Origin: CAZTVN01 sp964617145 | GTDB taxonomy: Bacteria; Patescibacteriota; Gracilibacteria; UBA1369; JACRIC01 | Direction of reading: 5' to 3' | Length of the DNA stretch: 23,958 bases | Assembly (NCBI GenBank): GCA_964617145.1 | Contig: CAZTVN010000010.1 | Coordinates: 1-23,958 of the forward strand | Part shown: positions 15,561 to 22,543 of the stretch, in pieces | How the letters are laid out: the number at the start of each line of letters is the position of its first letter | How positions within the stretch are numbered: position 1 is the first letter of the stretch | Program-made: the position numbers and the translations under genes | The notes under the pieces: generated by a model | Databases searched by the model: none | What the model saw: only the letters and a program-made list of their open reading frames with translations | What the model was told of the DNA's origin: nothing

Positions 15561-17501
15561 ATGGACCAAGAAAAACGTCAATGGAAAGTTATCATGGCGC
15601 TTTTAATTGCTGTTGCGCTGATGACATTTTCAAATGCACTCATGGTGCTTACCTTATCTTTGGATGCACTCCGAGGACCAGGGAAACTCACAACCGATGT
15701 CACTCAAAGTACAGATTTTGGATCAGAAATTCATAATGCAGCGAAAGACATCTCAGGCTTGAGTATAGAGCTTTCAGATGCATCAGGGCTGGTTCCAGAA
15801 GCCCTTGACAAAATCGGAGATTTTTCAGATCAATTAAAAGAGGCAATGTCTCAGATACGAACAATTTCCGAAGATGGAGGAGATGATTTTGTTTCGGATA
15901 AAGAGCAAACAGTCGCGATGATCGAAGATTGGATTATGCAACTTAAATATTGGAGAGACAGACTCGCTATAACATGCGGACTTTCACAAGTATACGAATT
16001 TGAAGGGGAGTGTTCTCAAGTGATAAAACCAGATGGAACACCATCAAAAATACTTGAAGAAATTTGTTTCGGTACCCAAGCAGATAGTGGAAAATATTGC
16101 CCATATCCTGATCCCTATGATGCCGAAATGACTGATCTTATGGACGATTTTATTCACGAACTTGAACTGATAAGGGACGCCATTTTAGGTATCGAAGTTG
16201 ATCAAGATTCTTGTGTACTTGATCCGGTTCTAGAAAACAAATATGCACAGGTCATTGGAAGTTGCTATTCTTCTCAAGATGATTTTAAGGAAGTAACAGA
16301 TGAGCTTTTGGAAGAATTGAACAAATACAAAGATCCTTATATTATCCGTCTGGCCGCCATACAGGTCAGTAGCGGAATAACCTATCTTGAAAAGGTAGAA
16401 CAAATCATAACAAGCGTAAACACATTGGTTAATAATCCTCTCGATCTTCTTCGCCCCATACTTGGAGATAGAGTAGTGGATACGCTTGAAGAGCTTATTG
16501 GCGGAGTTAATGCTCAGGATATTATGAATTGGGTTGAAGTAAGTGTAGATGAAAGAATAGAAGATCTTGAAAACGATATGAATGATTTGTTAGCCCAACT
16601 TGAACCAAAAACCATCTGTAAACTCGAGAGAAAAACATTCAAAAAGGTCTGTGAGGAAGTCCCGGTCTCTGATGAACTACGGGCAGATATAGAATCTCAA
16701 ATTCAAATAGTGGAAGAAAAGACAGTTCATTATAAAAATGTAAAAGCCAATTTGAATAAAGCCAGTTACGTCCTCTCAAAGAGAGTAATGCAAAATTTTG
16801 AAGAAGGGGAGCAAAAACTTGAAGAAGTAAAAAATGAACTAAAAGGATATGGAATAAATGGTCAATATACCGATCAAGAGGTTGAAATATATCTGGCAGG
16901 GCTTACAGAAGCATTAAATAAAGTGACGCCAAGCATTATGGAAGCTCTGGGAGATCTTAAAAAAGGAATGGGATATCTGTACGATGGCACGCAGGAAGAT
17001 ATTGAGAGCGTGGATTGCGTGGGTTCGGCAGTAACAAAAGAAAATATGAAATCTTTTGAAGATGTTATGAATGTAAGACAAGTGTGCGGAGATTTTATCG
17101 CTTATTCTGATGCTGTTTTGAAAGGATTTGAGGAAGCAAAAGAAAAATGGGGTAATGATGAAAATGTTTGGGCATGGCAAGGAGGAGTACTTCAAAGTTA
17201 CAATAATTTGGTGATAGGCTTTGCTGATGTCGTATATGAGACATTGGGAAAAGTTGAGGCAATCGGTGATGAGATATCAGGAAAAATTGTTGAAGCTTTT
17301 GAAACATTTGTAGGATTACTTCAAAATATTTCCGATGCGCTTGAACAAGGATTCGATAACTTTGTAGAAAACGTTTTAAATCCTTTTCTCGAAAAAACCA
17401 CGAATGTTTTAGAATGTGTGCAAGAAGTTGCGGACGCTTTGCAAACATGTAAAGAAGATCGATCTTCATGTCCTGACGTATCAACACTTTGTTTGGAGTA
17501 G
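15561..17501 (+). CDS. Unknown membrane-anchored, helical, cysteine-rich protein (646 aa)
   Basis: I do not recognise this gene. One hydrophobic segment at about 10-33 (VIMALLIAVALMTFSNALMV) should act as an uncleaved signal anchor, placing the remaining 610 residues outside the cell. That part is mostly acidic amphipathic helix with long heptad-like stretches (about 60-110, 330-430 and 560-620), reminiscent in shape only of chemoreceptor or phage tail-fibre coiled coils. All fourteen cysteines lie in the exported part. Many are locally clustered (ITCGL with GECSQ, EEICFG with KYCPYP, DSCV with GSCYS, TICKL with KVCEE, four in the last 35 residues), which suggests disulfides. It has its own strong promoter and a terminator, so it is monocistronic. 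No enzyme motif is visible; a surface structural or adhesive role is a guess. Confidence 0.8.
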   Translation: MDQEKRQWKVIMALLIAVALMTFSNALMVLTLSLDALRGPGKLTTDVTQSTDFGSEIHNAAKDISGLSIELSDASGLVPEALDKIGDFSDQLKEAMSQIRTISEDGGDDFVSDKEQTVAMIEDWIMQLKYWRDRLAITCGLSQVYEFEGECSQVIKPDGTPSKILEEICFGTQADSGKYCPYPDPYDAEMTDLMDDFIHELELIRDAILGIEVDQDSCVLDPVLENKYAQVIGSCYSSQDDFKEVTDELLEELNKYKDPYIIRLAAIQVSSGITYLEKVEQIITSVNTLVNNPLDLLRPILGDRVVDTLEELIGGVNAQDIMNWVEVSVDERIEDLENDMNDLLAQLEPKTICKLERKTFKKVCEEVPVSDELRADIESQIQIVEEKTVHYKNVKANLNKASYVLSKRVMQNFEEGEQKLEEVKNELKGYGINGQYTDQEVEIYLAGLTEALNKVTPSIMEALGDLKKGMGYLYDGTQEDIESVDCVGSAVTKENMKSFEDVMNVRQVCGDFIAYSDAVLKGFEEAKEKWGNDENVWAWQGGVLQSYNNLVIGFADVVYETLGKVEAIGDEISGKIVEAFETFVGLLQNISDALEQGFDNFVENVLNPFLEKTTNVLECVQEVADALQTCKEDRSSCPDVSTLCLE

Positions 17502-17516
17502 TTAAGAGAAAAACTC

Positions 17517-17556
17517 AAAGAGCCTCTATCGATTCAAATTCTGTAGAGGCTCTTTT
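17517..17556. terminator. Bidirectional Rho-independent terminator
   Basis: A perfect 12-bp inverted repeat: AAAGAGCCTCTA at 17517-17528 and TAGAGGCTCTTT at 17544-17555, with a 15-base loop. The outer A/T-rich arms give a U-run on either strand. It ends the 646-residue gene on the + strand and pit on the - strand; the pit stop codon (17555-17557) begins in the right arm. Confidence 0.85.
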
Positions 17557-18553
17557 ACATTACATTCATAAATCCATAGATCAACACGGCGCTTAAGGCT
17601 GCGCAAGGAATAGTAAATATCCATGCCCATACAATTCTGAAAGTCATCTCCCACCTGACGGAGGAAACGCGTTTTGCCGCTCCCACACCAGAAATAGCTC
17701 CGGTAATAACATGAGTGGTACTAACCGGAATAGTCAAATATGTGGCAAGAAAAAGACTTGCAGCACTGGCCGTTTCAGCGCAAACACCATCGATAGGACG
17801 TAATTTAACAATCTTTTGTCCCATGGTTTTTATAATTCTCCAACCGCCAAACAAAGTTCCAAAAGCAATAGCCGCATGAGCACTCAATATGACCCATAAG
17901 GGAATATCAAAAGTTGAAATCAGACCCGCAGAAAAAAGCAAGCTGGTAATAATTCCCATCGTTTTTTGTGCATCATTTCCACCGTGGCCAAGACTATAAA
18001 TAGCCGCTGAAAACAATTGCAGTCGCCTTGACCACCTGTTCACGGGTGTCGGAGGAATATTCTTAGTATGAATAATCCAACTGCTCAAAATAATCAAAAT
18101 CATGCCTAAAATAGCACCAATCAAAGGAGCAACAACAATAAAAATTAAAGTCTTGGTCCAGCCACCGGGAATAATCACCGAAAACCCTGCTTTAGCCACT
18201 GCGGAACCAACATAACCACCAATCAAAGCATGAGAAGAGCTGGTAGGTAAACCGAAATACCAGGTAATGATATTCCACATAATAGCGCCAAGCACTCCGG
18301 CCAAAATAACTGGTGGAGTAATCACGTTAATATCCAGCAACCCTTTGCCAATAGTCTTGGCCACCGATGTGCCAAAAATCAGAAAAGCAACAAAATTAAA
18401 AAAAGCCGCCCAGATGACCGCTTGCTTTGGGGTCAGAACCCGAGTTGAAACAATGGTAGAAATCGAATTGGCGGCATCATGAGCTCCGTTGGTAAAATCA
18501 AAAATTAAAGCAACAAAAACCACAAAAATAATAAAAATCAGACTCCATTCCAT
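17555..18553 (-). CDS. pit: Inorganic phosphate transporter, PiT family
   Basis: 332 residues with about ten hydrophobic helices, an ion-coupled low-affinity phosphate permease of the cytoplasmic membrane. Both signature repeats of the family are present: FTNGAHDAANSIST near the N-terminus (about 20-33) and GHGGNDAQKTMGI in the second half (about 194-206). These inverted halves form the substrate pathway. Further conserved stretches are GLPTSSSHALIGG (about 105-117) and IPVSTTHVITGAISGVG (about 276-292). It lies 4 bases behind the PhoU-like gene in one operon, as is usual for PiT paired with a DUF47 protein. Length is at the short end for bacterial PiT proteins; nothing essential seems missing. 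It ends in a strong bidirectional terminator. Confidence 0.93.
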   Translation of the reverse strand: MEWSLIFIIFVVFVALIFDFTNGAHDAANSISTIVSTRVLTPKQAVIWAAFFNFVAFLIFGTSVAKTIGKGLLDINVITPPVILAGVLGAIMWNIITWYFGLPTSSSHALIGGYVGSAVAKAGFSVIIPGGWTKTLIFIVVAPLIGAILGMILIILSSWIIHTKNIPPTPVNRWSRRLQLFSAAIYSLGHGGNDAQKTMGIITSLLFSAGLISTFDIPLWVILSAHAAIAFGTLFGGWRIIKTMGQKIVKLRPIDGVCAETASAASLFLATYLTIPVSTTHVITGAISGVGAAKRVSSVRWEMTFRIVWAWIFTIPCAALSAVLIYGFMNVM

Positions 18554-18557
18554 AAAT

Positions 18558-19181
18558 TTAAGTTGATTTTACAATAATACCTTCAATAATATCCGCAATT
18601 TTTTGAAATTTATCCATAACGCGCTCCAAACTTTCCAAAATATCCTTTAACTTAATAATCATAATAGAATCTTTTTCCTCAACAAAAAGATTACAAATAG
18701 CTTGAGCAAAAAGATTATCAGCTTTATCTTCAAGTTCATGAATCTTAATTTTCACATTCACCAACTCATCGGTATATCGCTGTTGCTTCAAACAAAACAA
18801 TAAATCTTTTAGATAATAACCAGTTTCTTTAATAACAGAAACAAATTTTTCCATCGTATAAAATTTCTGCGTAACTCTATAAAGATGAATATTGTGAATA
18901 ATATTTCCAATAATAGCGACAATGTCATCAAGTTGATGTGCCAGTAAATAAATATCTTCTCTGTCTATCGGGGTAATAAAAGTCTTATTGAGAGTAGTAA
19001 TAATTTCATGGGTTTTCGTATGAGTTTTATGCTCAATGTGTTTTGCTCGAACAGAATAACCCTCAAAATCATTAAAATTTTTCCCAAATTCATCAAGCAA
19101 CTCAACCATTTCAATCAAATGGCCATTAACGTCTAGCAATAAATCAAAAAAAGCAATTTGTTTCGGAAAAAATAAACTCAT
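18558..19181 (-). CDS. PhoU-like (DUF47/TIGR00153) phosphate transport regulator
   Basis: 207 residues, almost all helical and cytoplasmic. It matches the family usually encoded next to PiT permeases: N-terminal LFFPKQIAFFDLLLDVNGHL, then AKHIEHKTHTKTHEIITTLNKTFITPIDREDIYLLAHQLDD-type sequence in the middle (about 46-88), typical of the metal-binding PhoU fold, and a C-terminal helix with LKDILESLERVMDKFQKIADIIEGI. The EHKTHxxTHEI and TPIDREDI stretches are the most characteristic. It is taken to control or gate PiT activity. It lies 17 bases behind tRNA-Gln with no terminator between them, so one promoter may serve tRNA, regulator and permease. No Shine-Dalgarno sequence precedes the ATG. 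Confidence 0.88.
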   Translation of the reverse strand: MSLFFPKQIAFFDLLLDVNGHLIEMVELLDEFGKNFNDFEGYSVRAKHIEHKTHTKTHEIITTLNKTFITPIDREDIYLLAHQLDDIVAIIGNIIHNIHLYRVTQKFYTMEKFVSVIKETGYYLKDLLFCLKQQRYTDELVNVKIKIHELEDKADNLFAQAICNLFVEEKDSIMIIKLKDILESLERVMDKFQKIADIIEGIIVKST

Positions 19182-19198
19182 AAAAAATGTTACTTAAA

Positions 19199-19272
19199 TG
19201 GCTGGGGAGGAAGGAGTCGAACCTTCACGTACGGCTTCAAAGGCCGCTGTCCTACCATTAGACGACTCCCCA
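19199..19272 (-). tRNA. trnQ: tRNA-Gln (anticodon UUG)
   Basis: Read on the - strand, a 7-bp acceptor stem (TGGGGAG/CTCCCCA), a D arm with GTC/GAC, an anticodon stem GCGGC/GCCGT around the loop CTTTGAA (anticodon TTG), and a T arm with GGTTCGACTCC. The U1-A72 pair and discriminator G73 are typical of tRNA-Gln. CCA is encoded (19199-19201). It is preceded by a good promoter and followed closely by the PhoU-like gene. Confidence 0.95.
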
Positions 19273-19316
19273 AAATGACTTCCAAAAATGACAAAAAACA
19301 AAAAAATATCGTTCAC

Positions 19317-19345
19317 ATTGTAACGAAGATAGTTAACAAGTTCAA
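19317..19345 (-). promoter_or_regulatory. Promoter of tRNA-Gln (and probably phoU-like/pit)
   Basis: On the - strand TTGAAC (19345-19340), a 17-base spacer and TACAAT (19322-19317). Transcription would start near 19310, about 38 bases before the tRNA. No terminator lies between the tRNA and the PhoU-like gene, so it probably drives the phosphate genes as well. Confidence 0.65.
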
Positions 19346-19371
19346 AGATAAATTTTTTCTCAAAAACGTCT

Positions 19372-20898
19372 CTACTCCTTTTCTCCAAAAAATTTTTCTA
19401 CAAGCTGATTCACTTCTTCCTCAAGCTGTTTTTTATAGCTTGCAGGAATGTACTCATCAGGTAAAGGTGAGAGCGGCAGATAAGAAAGAGGATCAACTCT
19501 CACGCCATCTTGAAAAACTTCAAAATGGACATGTGCCCCTGTTGTTCGCAGTCCAGCACCACGGGTTCCAGGAATACCACCAGAAAGACCAAGAATATCA
19601 CCCTCATGAAGAAAATCACCAATATCTACGGAAATCTCTGATAAATGCCCGTAAAGAGTCATGACACCTCGCTCATGAGCGAGAACAACGTAATTATAAC
19701 CCGTGTCAGTATCACGAACTTTTACAACTAATCCGTTTGCAGGAGCAAGAACAGGGGTGCCTTGAGAAACTGGAATGTCTACGGCGCCATGATCGACTCC
19801 AAAAGCTTTTTTATAATTTGAGTCGCTAAAATAAGCCGAAATACCAAGACGAGGATTCACCGGCCACATGTTAAATCGAAGCATTTGACCATCTTGAAGA
19901 ACAGAACTCGTGTTAACAGCGCCTTCTTTGATACGAAGAATTTGTTCATACTCTTGCGGCGTCACGGTATCTCGAAGGGAACTAACCCTCTCATTAAAAT
20001 ATTGAATATTGCTTCGAAGTGCCTGAATTTCTTGTAATACTTCTTCCTCTTGTTGAATGGATTCAGCCAAAAGTTCTTGATAAATTTCTTCTTTCCCTTG
20101 CGTTTCTTGAAGGAGCATTTCCTTTCCTTCCTTGCGAGCAACAAGATTGAGTTTCTCATCCTCAAGTTGTTTTTGAAGTTCATGCAGTTGACTTAAGGAA
20201 ACCGAAAGATCCTCCTTCTCTCGATTAAGAGACTTTTGAGCCTCTTGCAATTTCAAAAGGACTTCTTTACCAGTATCTTCAAGAATTTCAAGATAGGTTT
20301 CTTCTTGCAAAGTGCTACTCAAAGATTCATCGGTCAAGAGAACTTTAACAATATTTAAAGTATTATCTTCCGTATCAGAAAAACGTTTATTGTAAAGATA
20401 GAGAAATTTCGCATAATCAGAGGTAAGGCGTTTATCTTCGAGTATTTCAACTTCTTTTTGATCAATATTTTTATAAATAGTTTCAATGCGATATTCTTTT
20501 GAAGCAATATCTTTTTGCGTTTGCTGAATTTTCTTTCCAGAGATGGTAATTTCTCTGTTAATAAGAGCAATCTGGTCGGACAAAGAGTCGATTTCAGCCT
20601 TTGCACTGTCGATACGATCTCCTGTTTCGCGAATTTCTCTATCAAGAGTTTTATAATAATTGGTGGCAAAATTGAGCTGTTCTCGAAGTTTTTTTAAGAA
20701 AAGATTTTGACGAAGAAGCTCTAAAGATGCCTGTGAAAGGTCTTCTTTTGGATTTTGCGCTTGAACAGCGATAAAGAGGCCAAAAACAAGGCTTAAAATT
20801 AAAGAAAGAGCAAGAAGATGCTGAAAAACCTGCTTAATACTGTAATTTGGACACCTTTTCAAAATGTCCTTCATGAAAAAAATTTTAATTTTTGTCAT
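19372..20898 (-). CDS. Secreted coiled-coil M23 peptidoglycan endopeptidase (EnvC/NlpD-like)
   Basis: 508 residues. A basic N-terminus and a hydrophobic segment (about 28-46) end in VQA at 45-47, a likely signal-peptidase site. Long coiled coil follows at about 52-320. The LytM/M23 domain (about 350-475) keeps all metal and catalytic residues: H370 and D374 in DHGAVD, H418 in YGHLS, H456 and H458 in GAHVHFE. Unlike E. coli EnvC, which has lost them, this enzyme should itself cut peptidoglycan cross-links. It acts outside the membrane, probably in cell separation or wall remodelling. A lysine/glutamate-rich tail (about 488-508) follows. The promoter position (start near 20918) supports ATG 20898 over the internal ATG at 20874. 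It is monocistronic, with tRNA-Gln downstream. Confidence 0.9.
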   Translation of the reverse strand: MTKIKIFFMKDILKRCPNYSIKQVFQHLLALSLILSLVFGLFIAVQAQNPKEDLSQASLELLRQNLFLKKLREQLNFATNYYKTLDREIRETGDRIDSAKAEIDSLSDQIALINREITISGKKIQQTQKDIASKEYRIETIYKNIDQKEVEILEDKRLTSDYAKFLYLYNKRFSDTEDNTLNIVKVLLTDESLSSTLQEETYLEILEDTGKEVLLKLQEAQKSLNREKEDLSVSLSQLHELQKQLEDEKLNLVARKEGKEMLLQETQGKEEIYQELLAESIQQEEEVLQEIQALRSNIQYFNERVSSLRDTVTPQEYEQILRIKEGAVNTSSVLQDGQMLRFNMWPVNPRLGISAYFSDSNYKKAFGVDHGAVDIPVSQGTPVLAPANGLVVKVRDTDTGYNYVVLAHERGVMTLYGHLSEISVDIGDFLHEGDILGLSGGIPGTRGAGLRTTGAHVHFEVFQDGVRVDPLSYLPLSPLPDEYIPASYKKQLEEEVNQLVEKFFGEKE

Positions 20899-20924
20899 AA
20901 CAAATTAATAAGTATTTTCTCATC

Positions 20925-20953
20925 ATTATAACAAGAAATGGCTTTTTATTCAA
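20925..20953 (-). promoter_or_regulatory. Promoter of the M23 peptidase gene
   Basis: On the - strand TTGAAT (20953-20948), a 17-base spacer and a perfect TATAAT (20930-20925). The leader to the ATG at 20898 would be about 20 bases. The -35 box lies about 20 bases outside the large palindrome. Confidence 0.7.
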
Positions 20954-20972
20954 GCGGCGACCTGCTGCTTAA

Positions 20973-21188
20973 AATTTCTCACGAATTTGTCGTAAAAAAA
21001 GGTAGCAGCATTTATTTTTGGAGTGCCTCGCGTTATTTTGGGAACCTTACCCTTTTGAGCGACTACCTGATTTATACGGCTTAAGTCGTAAAATCAGGAG
21101 GAGCGAAAAGAGGTAAGGTCAAAATGTTAGCTTGAAGCGACAAAAATAAATGCTGCTACCCATATTACCCATCAATTCGTGAGAAATT
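20973..21188. repeat. 216-bp multi-arm palindrome (long imperfect inverted repeat)
   Basis: Nested arms pair around one centre: 20973-20987 with 21174-21188 (15 bp, perfect), 21001-21020 with 21141-21160 (20 bp, perfect), 21035-21040 with 21120-21125, 21044-21051 with 21112-21119, 21052-21056 with 21106-21110, and an apical hairpin 21066-21073/21091-21098 plus 21075-21078/21087-21090 around CTTAAG. It codes for nothing visible. It fills most of the only gene-free stretch longer than 300 bases (20899-21299), between the promoters of the M23 gene and rpmA. It could be a MITE, a structured RNA or a cruciform site; with only one copy in view this cannot be decided. Confidence 0.85.
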
Positions 21189-21240
21189 AAGGCTGAAGAT
21201 GTTTTTAAAGATTATTCCTGCGAGCTTCATAAAAAATCTC

Positions 21241-21269
21241 TTGCATGAGCCAAGATAAATCTCTAAAAT
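21241..21269 (+). promoter_or_regulatory. Promoter of rpmA
   Basis: TTGCAT at 21241-21246, a 17-base spacer and TAAAAT at 21264-21269. A start near 21276 leaves about 24 bases to the ATG at 21300. It lies downstream of the large palindrome, so the palindrome is not in the leader of transcripts from here. Confidence 0.65.
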
Positions 21270-21299
21270 AAAGTAAGAAAATTTCTCATTGTAAAAATT

Positions 21300-21572
21300 A
21301 TGGCACATAAGAAGGCGGGTGGGTCGTCCAAGAATAATCGAGATTCCGTATCAAAGCGCCGAGGCGTGAAAATGTTTGGTGGCCAAAAAGTCGATGCCGG
21401 CAACATTATTGTTCGACAGAAAGGAACCAAATATTTCGCAGGAGTCAACGTGCAAATGGGAAAAGATTTTACCCTGTTTGCCATAAAAAATGGGGTAGTG
21501 AAATTTTCAGAAAAAAAGCAGAAAAAGTTTGACGGACGCGTTTTTAAAAACACGTTTGTCCATGTAGTTTAA
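21300..21572 (+). CDS. rpmA: 50S ribosomal protein L27
   Basis: 90 residues, the normal size for L27. The N-terminus is MAHKKAGGSSKNNRDSVSKR, with the glycine- and basic-rich tail that reaches towards the peptidyl-transferase centre; there is no Firmicutes-type cleavable extension. GVKMFGGQKVDAGNIIVRQKG (23-43) and GVNVQMGKDFTLFA (48-61) are standard family stretches. Usually rpmA follows rplU (L21), but here it begins its own transcript, with no L21 in view. The next gene follows 13 bases later. No Shine-Dalgarno sequence precedes the ATG. Confidence 0.97.
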   Translation: MAHKKAGGSSKNNRDSVSKRRGVKMFGGQKVDAGNIIVRQKGTKYFAGVNVQMGKDFTLFAIKNGVVKFSEKKQKKFDGRVFKNTFVHVV

Positions 21573-21585
21573 AATCACTTATTCC

Positions 21586-22299
21586 TTGAGTGACTTTGAA
21601 ATATTTTCCGGTTTTGAAACGCAGGATGCCATGGATCCGGCGTCTTTTGAGCGTTTTAAAGAACAAATGAAAGCAAATGGTCGGCAAGTGAAAGCTCTCC
21701 AAGCCGGAGAACAAAAACAAAAAAAACAGGAAGATAGATTGATTCGCATTTTATTAAAATTCATCCATACGAGTCAGAAAAAAGACTTGGTTCTTTTGGT
21801 TTCAAGGGCGCTTGAAAAAAATATTCCAGCTATTTTTATTTTAGGAATTATTATATTGGGAAATGAAGACGTGCAAGAGGAAAGCGGGCTAAAAGTTGCA
21901 CTTTTAAAAGAAAGTGATGGAGAAATGCAAACCTTGCCAAATGTACAAAAGAAATCAGTCGAGTCAGAAAGAAAAATAATCCAATTTTCAGATATAGAGC
22001 ACTCACTGCCACTGAAAATTCGTATTGAAATCGATTTTTGGGGGAAAAATTTGCTTGAGACCGCAAAAAGTATTTCACATAAAGTGCTCAATCGTGTAAA
22101 AAATGAAAAAAGTGAGATTGAACCGATTTTGATCCGTTTGACAGGCCATGTTCTTCTCGAGTTTCTTCAGGACAATAAGTTCGAAACCGAAATAACAGTG
22201 ATAAACGAGTTTGCAGAATTTCTTATAAAGGGAATCGTGCGAGAACTCGAAAATGAGATAAAAGGACAAAAACAGCTTTTGACCGAAAGATTCTCCTAG
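21586..22299 (+). CDS. Unknown 237-aa protein downstream of rpmA
   Basis: I do not recognise this protein. The only start candidate that keeps the whole frame is a TTG at 21586, 13 bases behind rpmA; an in-frame TAG lies just upstream and no Shine-Dalgarno sequence is seen. The N-terminal 55 residues are polar and charged (ERFKEQMKANGRQ, EQKQKKQEDR). A helical segment follows at about 52-97 with a hydrophobic stretch (NIPAIFILGIIILGN), probably a buried helix rather than a membrane anchor. A variable acidic stretch (about 98-130) and a helical C-terminal half (about 140-235) complete it. It is probably cytoplasmic. The TAG stop is formed by the first bases of the adjacent MITE-like element. 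Co-transcription with rpmA is likely. Confidence 0.7.
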   Translation: MSDFEIFSGFETQDAMDPASFERFKEQMKANGRQVKALQAGEQKQKKQEDRLIRILLKFIHTSQKKDLVLLVSRALEKNIPAIFILGIIILGNEDVQEESGLKVALLKESDGEMQTLPNVQKKSVESERKIIQFSDIEHSLPLKIRIEIDFWGKNLLETAKSISHKVLNRVKNEKSEIEPILIRLTGHVLLEFLQDNKFETEITVINEFAEFLIKGIVRELENEIKGQKQLLTERFS

Positions 22300-22385
22300 G
22301 GCCTGTACACACCTTCGTCGTCGTTTCTTGAACTGAACAAAATATGTCTCTTCCATCTGTAAAAACTTTGTGTGCACAGGCCCTA
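22297..22385. mobile_element. MITE-like element (85 bp, TA-flanked, 14-bp terminal inverted repeats)
   Basis: GGGCCTGTACACAC at 22299-22312 is repeated inverted at 22370-22383 with one mismatch (A/G at position 9). Each end is flanked by TA (22297-22298 and 22384-22385), which could be a TA target duplication of the Tc1/mariner-IS630 kind. The 57-base interior has no stable hairpin. On the - strand it can be read as a short basic peptide (QFKKRRRRC), perhaps a remnant of a transposase or chance. It is GC-rich at the ends, unlike the surroundings. A terminator-like stem is an alternative. Confidence 0.55.
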
Positions 22386-22399
22386 ATTTCGCACAATCC

Positions 22400-22428
22400 T
22401 TGATCTTAAAATCCAAAGCCTCTACAAT
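22400..22428 (+). promoter_or_regulatory. Promoter of tRNA-His/hisS
   Basis: TTGATC at 22400-22405, a 17-base spacer and TACAAT at 22423-22428. The -10 hexamer is the same as in the tRNA-Gln promoter. Transcription would start around 22435, only a few bases before the tRNA. Confidence 0.65.
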
Positions 22429-22439
22429 CTTTTTTGCGA

Positions 22440-22516
22440 GACGAACGTAGCTCAATTGGTAGAGCATCAGATTGTGGCTCTGACGGTTGCGGGTTCAAGT
22501 CCCGTCGTTCGTCCCA
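22440..22516 (+). tRNA. trnH: tRNA-His (anticodon GUG)
   Basis: Acceptor ACGAACG/CGTTCGT, D arm GCTC/GAGC, anticodon stem TCAGA/TCTGA around TTGTGGC (anticodon GTG), T stem GCGGG/CCCGT, encoded CCA at 22514-22516. The extra G-1 at 22440 faces C73 at 22513, the key identity pair for histidyl-tRNA synthetase. The gene for that enzyme starts 27 bases downstream. Confidence 0.95.
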
Positions 22517-22543
22517 TGATATTTCAATAAAAAAGTCTCCAAC

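Noticed and set aside
19194..19388. 64-codon - strand frame
   Set aside because: It runs straight through tRNA-Gln and its promoter; the apparent peptide is translated tRNA.
22075..22467. 130-codon - strand frame through the MITE-like element
   Set aside because: It covers the end of the unknown gene in antisense, the element and the tRNA promoter; no start signal. Only the short basic stretch inside the element is noted as a possible remnant.
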